Assembly: GCF_003970675.1 (NCBI RefSeq)
Contig: NZ_CP034562.1
Coordinates: forward strand, 3,632,001-3,696,000
DNA: 64,000 nt
Source: Flammeovirga pectinis
Lineage (GTDB): Bacteria > Bacteroidota > Bacteroidia > Cytophagales > Flammeovirgaceae
Direction: 5' to 3'
The notes below the pieces were generated by a model, which was given only the letters and a program-made list of their open reading frames with translations, was not told where the DNA came from and made no database searches. The translations under genes and the position numbers were made by a program. Positions within the stretch are counted from its first letter, which is position 1. The number at the start of each line of letters is the position of its first letter. Below are positions 63,282 through 64,000 of this stretch, in pieces.

Positions 63282-63719
63282 ATGAAATCACATGAAAATC
63301 ACATTTCACTGATTGGGTACGTACTCTCCTTAACCTTACTTATTATAGGTTCAATTATTTTATTGCCAGTTACTTCTTTTAGTAAAAATGCAAAAACACC
63401 TGTAGAAAGGCGTTCAATAGTTGGAGATAAAGTACAATCTTTGAGTTTTGAAATAATGCCGAATCCGGTTATTAGTCGTGATAATTCAATTGATGTTAGT
63501 ATGAAAATTGAAGGAATCGATCAATCATTCCCTGTTCAAATTTTAGTATATAACACAATTGGAAATTTGGTTTATAGAATGGATTTATCGGTGGATGCTC
63601 CAACGGTACAATTTCAGTTTAAACCAAAAGCTACAATTACTGAAGGGCTTTATTTTGTATCCATTCTAAATGGTACAAATAGGGTAACAAGAAGAATGGT
63701 TGTTAACTCCTCTGAATGA
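63282..63719 (+). CDS. Small exported protein consisting mainly of a T9SS-type sorting domain
   Basis: A 145-residue protein. A hydrophobic N-terminal segment (LSLTLLIIGSIILLPVTSFS, about 15-34) acts as a signal or anchor. The rest, from FEIMPNPVISRDNSIDV to EGLYFVSILNGTNRVTRRMVV, has the Por-secretion type A pattern: PNP, a VYNTIGNLVYR turn, then G-(L/I)-Y-x-V and a final strand. A sorting domain normally follows a large cargo, and here there is almost no cargo. It could be a decoy, a regulator or a remnant. The codons look intact. Confidence 0.72.
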   Translation: MKSHENHISLIGYVLSLTLLIIGSIILLPVTSFSKNAKTPVERRSIVGDKVQSLSFEIMPNPVISRDNSIDVSMKIEGIDQSFPVQILVYNTIGNLVYRMDLSVDAPTVQFQFKPKATITEGLYFVSILNGTNRVTRRMVVNSSE

Positions 63720-63732
63720 TGGAGTAACAACC
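63698..63732 (+). terminator. Terminator overlapping the stop codon of the T9SS-tail gene
   Basis: Arms GGTTGTTAACTCC / GGAGTAACAACC (one bulged T). The loop contains the TGA stop (63717-63719), and T6 follows. The left arm is coding sequence. Confidence 0.7.
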
Positions 63733-63737
63733 ATTTT

Positions 63738-64000
63738 TTATTTTGAACCTCTAAGTTTATCAAGTAAGTCACTAAGCTGTGATGCTTCGTTTTCTGTTAA
63801 TTCTTTGAATGTATCTATTATAGTGTCTTGATGTGGATCTAATTCTCTTAGTTTAGCTAACCCAATATCTGTTATAATCACATCTACTTTGCGTCTGTTG
63901 CTTCCGCAGGTTTCTCTCTGTACAAATCCCTTCTCGATAAGACGATCGATCAATCTCGTTAAATCTGGGCTTTTATCAATCATTACTTCCTTTATACTTC
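63738..64000 (-). CDS. MarR-family transcriptional regulator (5' truncated)
   Basis: The reading frame runs past the window edge: codons before the internal ATG 63983 continue as SIKEV, so this is the last 87 or so codons. The winged helix is visible: recognition-helix region EVMIDKSPDLTRLIDRLIEKG and a wing with RETCGSNRRKVDVIITDIG, closing with a dimerisation helix ENEASQLSDLLDKL. MarR proteins usually repress genes for efflux, oxidative stress or aromatic compounds. The Cys in the wing could be redox-active, but this is a guess. Confidence 0.85.
   Translation of the reverse strand, partial: SIKEVMIDKSPDLTRLIDRLIEKGFVQRETCGSNRRKVDVIITDIGLAKLRELDPHQDTIIDTFKELTENEASQLSDLLDKLRGSK

Overview
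The window is AT-rich chromosomal DNA from a member of the Bacteroidota. It most resembles a marine, gliding, Cytophagales-type organism (Flammeovirga-like), but the genus is an inference. The lineage evidence is a type IX secretion (T9SS) sortase-type C25 peptidase, a GldB-like gliding lipoprotein, proteins ending in T9SS-type sorting domains, leucine dehydrogenase, very few Shine-Dalgarno sites, and many promoters with the Bacteroidota -7 element TAnnTTTG. There is no prophage, insertion sequence, CRISPR array or plasmid gene. Most of the window is ordinary core genome.

Layout. 0-7.7 kb: tail of an unknown gene, then on the minus strand tyrS, a five-LysM lytic transglycosylase, gatA, tatA and an MsbA-like ABC exporter. 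8-12 kb: leucine dehydrogenase, a lipoprotein alpha/beta hydrolase, a YHS-domain protein and dusB. 12-14.1 kb: a tight operon of CPBP protease, DUF2007 protein and cdsA. 14.1-14.6 kb: a 245-bp tandem duplication of a whole tRNA-Ser(TGA) transcription unit. 14.6-16.7 kb: recG. 16.8-26.2 kb: a three-gene operon with a 1751-residue PorU-like C25 peptidase and two paralogous multi-pass membrane proteins that look like GT-C enzymes. A third membrane protein runs into its 3' end on the opposite strand. This very AT-rich block is the least understood part of the window. 27.4-32.2 kb: a TPR-GAF-SpoIIE phosphatase and a PBP4-type carboxypeptidase.

32.3-37 kb: phoH and rhomboid (overlapping), a K+ channel with an RCK-like domain, then rpsU, xerC/D and hpf. 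37-43 kb: a possible small RNA, gldB, an NhaD-like antiporter and a WG-repeat secreted protein. 43.4-50.2 kb: a LolC/E-type permease with an extra N-terminal segment, an M20 peptidase, grpE-dnaJ, a thioesterase, a YihY-family protein, a third tRNA-Ser(TGA) and a PspC protein. 50.3-59.3 kb: acyl-CoA dehydrogenase, an M28 peptidase, rlmB, a DUF4254 protein with a family 9 glycosyltransferase, a TRIC channel, a DUF2141 protein, a small Cys-rich membrane protein, an MFS sugar transporter and MarC. 59.5-64 kb: a PilJ/HAMP/GAF/PAS sensor without a kinase domain, a TPR-SH3 membrane protein, an array of six identical tRNA-Lys(TTT) plus one tRNA-Leu(GAG), a protein that is little more than a T9SS sorting domain, and the 3' part of a MarR regulator.

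Themes. Several genes serve the cell envelope: LysM transglycosylase, PBP4, CdsA, the LolC/E-type permease, the family 9 glycosyltransferase, the T9SS sortase-like protein and GldB. Translation and protein quality control are also well represented: tyrS, gatA, dusB, rlmB, rpsU, hpf, tRNAs, grpE and dnaJ. The best candidate for an undescribed system is the PorU-like peptidase co-transcribed with two GT-C-like membrane proteins. T9SS sortases of the PorU family attach cargo to a lipid-linked surface glycan, so the pairing suggests a dedicated anchor-glycan module. That is an inference from operon structure and motifs only.
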